A stretch of DNA of 12,976 nucleotides from JAKAXG01 sp035702985 (GTDB lineage Bacteria; Actinomycetota; Acidimicrobiia; Acidimicrobiales; Palsa-688): assembly GCA_035702985.1 (NCBI GenBank), contig DASSZD010000156.1, positions 1-12,976 of the forward strand, in the 5' to 3' direction. Below, in pieces: positions 12,027 through 12,976 of the stretch. Position numbers and translations under genes: made by a program. The notes under the pieces are model-generated. The model made no database searches and had not been told where the DNA came from. It worked only from the letters and a program-made list of their open reading frames with translations. Position 1 is the stretch's first letter. Each line of letters begins with the position of its first letter.

Positions 12027-12770
12027 ATGGACCCCCGGACCGGCCGGACCCGGCGATCGTGGCGGGGCGCCCCCGGAGGGGTGGCCCTGGCGGCCGCCGC
12101 CGTGATCGCCGCCATCGCCGCCGGAACCACCGGTAAGTGCAGTTTCCACCTCCCCGCCGGGCTCACCTTCCCGGCCGGCCACACCGCACCGGCGTCCGCC
12201 GCCGGGTCTGGCACCTCCGGCGGGGCGACCTATTCCGCCGCCTGGCTCACCACCGGGGCCGGTGCCGCTCCCGCCGTCGACCCGACGACCACAGACCCGG
12301 GGCCATCGGTCCCCCCGGCGGTCGCCGTGGCCTCCCCGGTGACACCCACGACCACCGCCGCCGCCCCCGACCCGGCGCCCGCCCCGGCCCAGCCGGTCAT
12401 CGCGGCAGCACCGGCTCGTCCCACCACCGGCGGGACCACCACCGCCTCGGCGCCCCCGACCACCGCCGCCCCCGCCACGTCGCGCTCTCGGACCGCGCCC
12501 ACCACCACCACCGATCCGGCCGCGCCGTCCACGCCGACGACCACCGTCGACCGGCCGGGCGGGGCCAACTCCCAGACCGTCAGGGACGGGAGCACCCCAC
12601 CCGGCACCCAGCAGCGGCCGGCCGGCACCAGCGGGCCCGGCCACGGCCCCGACCAGCCCGCCGGGAACGCCGGCTCCCCCACCATCGTCCAGCCCTACTA
12701 CCCGGTGGTGGTGGCCCAGTCCGTGACCCCGGCCGACCACCCCTCGGACCCCCCCGCCAAGGATCGTTGA
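12027..12770 (+). CDS. Pro/Thr/Ala-rich exported or membrane-anchored protein
   Basis: 247 residues from ATG 12027. A basic N-terminus (RTGRTRRSWRGAP) leads into a hydrophobic segment, GVALAAAAVIAAIAAG (about residues 17-32), which acts as a signal peptide or anchor. No lipobox is seen, and the first cysteine is in TGKCSF. The remainder is low-complexity, rich in Pro, Thr, Ala and Ser with runs such as PTTTD and APTTTT, typical of flexible cell-wall-spanning linkers in actinobacteria. The C-terminus has SPTIVQPYYPVVVAQSV. It carries no enzymatic domain. An in-frame ATG at 11943 with GAGGG seven bases upstream would add 28 residues; I prefer 12027 because its leader has the normal signal-peptide layout. 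Its stop overlaps the next gene's possible TTG start. Confidence 0.65.
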   Translation: MDPRTGRTRRSWRGAPGGVALAAAAVIAAIAAGTTGKCSFHLPAGLTFPAGHTAPASAAGSGTSGGATYSAAWLTTGAGAAPAVDPTTTDPGPSVPPAVAVASPVTPTTTAAAPDPAPAPAQPVIAAAPARPTTGGTTTASAPPTTAAPATSRSRTAPTTTTDPAAPSTPTTTVDRPGGANSQTVRDGSTPPGTQQRPAGTSGPGHGPDQPAGNAGSPTIVQPYYPVVVAQSVTPADHPSDPPAKDR

Positions 12771-12976
12771 GCAGAGCCATCGCCCCTGTGGGGACCGCTG
12801 AAGCGTCCGCCCCTCCGGACACCCGGCCCGGCCCGGACCCGGCCCCCCCGGCCGCCGGGCCGCCCCCACCCGAGCGGGGCCGGCCCACCGCCGGGCAGCC
12901 GTCGTGGCCGGCCCGCCTGGCCCGCCGGGCCGGCACCGCCGGCCGCCTGGCGTCACTCCAGGCGGTGGTGCTGGCG
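12767..12976 (+). CDS. N-terminal part of an unidentified gene (runs off window)
   Basis: An open frame of 70 codons continues past the window end. It can begin at TTG 12767, overlapping the previous stop as TTGA, with AAGGA at 12759-12763 only three bases upstream, or at GTG 12788. The visible part is Pro/Ala/Arg-rich (ASAPPDTRPGPDPAPPAAG, then PSWPARLARRAGTAGRLASL) and ends in LQAVVLA, which looks like the beginning of a hydrophobic helix. This would suit a membrane protein with a disordered cytosolic N-terminus. It is probably translationally coupled to the Pro/Thr-rich gene. The product cannot be named. Confidence 0.45.
   Translation, partial: MSRAIAPVGTAEASAPPDTRPGPDPAPPAAGPPPPERGRPTAGQPSWPARLARRAGTAGRLASLQAVVLA

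Noticed and set aside
11874..12956. A minus-strand open frame opposite the Pro/Thr-rich gene
   Set aside because: Its glycine-rich translation is what ACC/GCC-rich sequence gives in antisense. The plus strand has a proper signal-peptide-like N-terminus.
1..12976. Mobile elements, CRISPR arrays, tRNA or rRNA genes
   Set aside because: No transposase or integrase motifs, no regularly spaced direct repeats of CRISPR size, and no tRNA-like or rRNA-like segments were seen. The two tandem arrays have no spacers.

Overview
The window is very GC-rich (roughly 70% or more by eye), with GC-biased third codon positions, GTG/TTG starts and dense gene packing. There is an abundance of actinobacterial-type families: a NarL-type regulator, a MEDS-domain protein, a tandem PAS-GGDEF-EAL protein and a Pro/Thr-rich secreted protein. 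This fits a high-GC Actinomycetota chromosome. An Acidimicrobiia-like soil lineage is my inference, not something proven here. I see no tRNA, rRNA, CRISPR array, IS element or phage gene. It reads as ordinary chromosome with several unusual regulatory sites.

Left part (1-2700): the C-terminal end of a LuxR/NarL-type response regulator (+) converges with a two-domain VOC (glyoxalase-fold) protein (-). A 333-base gene-poor stretch carrying a perfect 9-bp inverted repeat then precedes a 23-codon leader ORF. The leader's stop overlaps the ATG of a MEDS-domain sensory protein (ATGA). A PAS protein follows, with a degenerate histidine-kinase dimerisation helix that lacks the phospho-acceptor His and any ATPase domain.

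Middle (2700-5740): a minus-strand operon encodes an SPFH/band-7 membrane protein and a small ribbon-helix-helix protein. A perfect 16-bp palindrome sits between its -35 and -10 boxes. Divergently there are a DinB/DUF664-type protein and an NAD-dependent epimerase-like SDR, whose stop codon lies inside a 22-bp tandem repeat.

Right part (5740-12976): a 978-residue PAS-PAS-PAS-GAF-GGDEF-EAL cyclic-di-GMP enzyme with both catalytic motifs intact, then a small uncharacterised protein (-). A CorA-family channel (-, GQN instead of GMN) is divergent from a CDF/SLC30A9-like cation transporter (+, TM2 His replaced by Gln). A small membrane protein (-) shares a CTAG stop overlap with the transporter. 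Last come a Pro/Thr-rich exported protein (+) and the start of a further gene that runs off the window.

Functionally the window mixes signalling (NarL regulator, MEDS, PAS pseudo-kinase, c-di-GMP turnover), membrane organisation (SPFH) and divalent-cation transport (CorA, CDF). No single previously undescribed system is evident. The best candidates for new biology are the SPFH/RHH unit with its nested palindrome, the leader-coupled MEDS gene next to a PAS pseudo-kinase, an AT-rich rare-codon palindrome inside the EAL domain, and minisatellites that start at stop codons.
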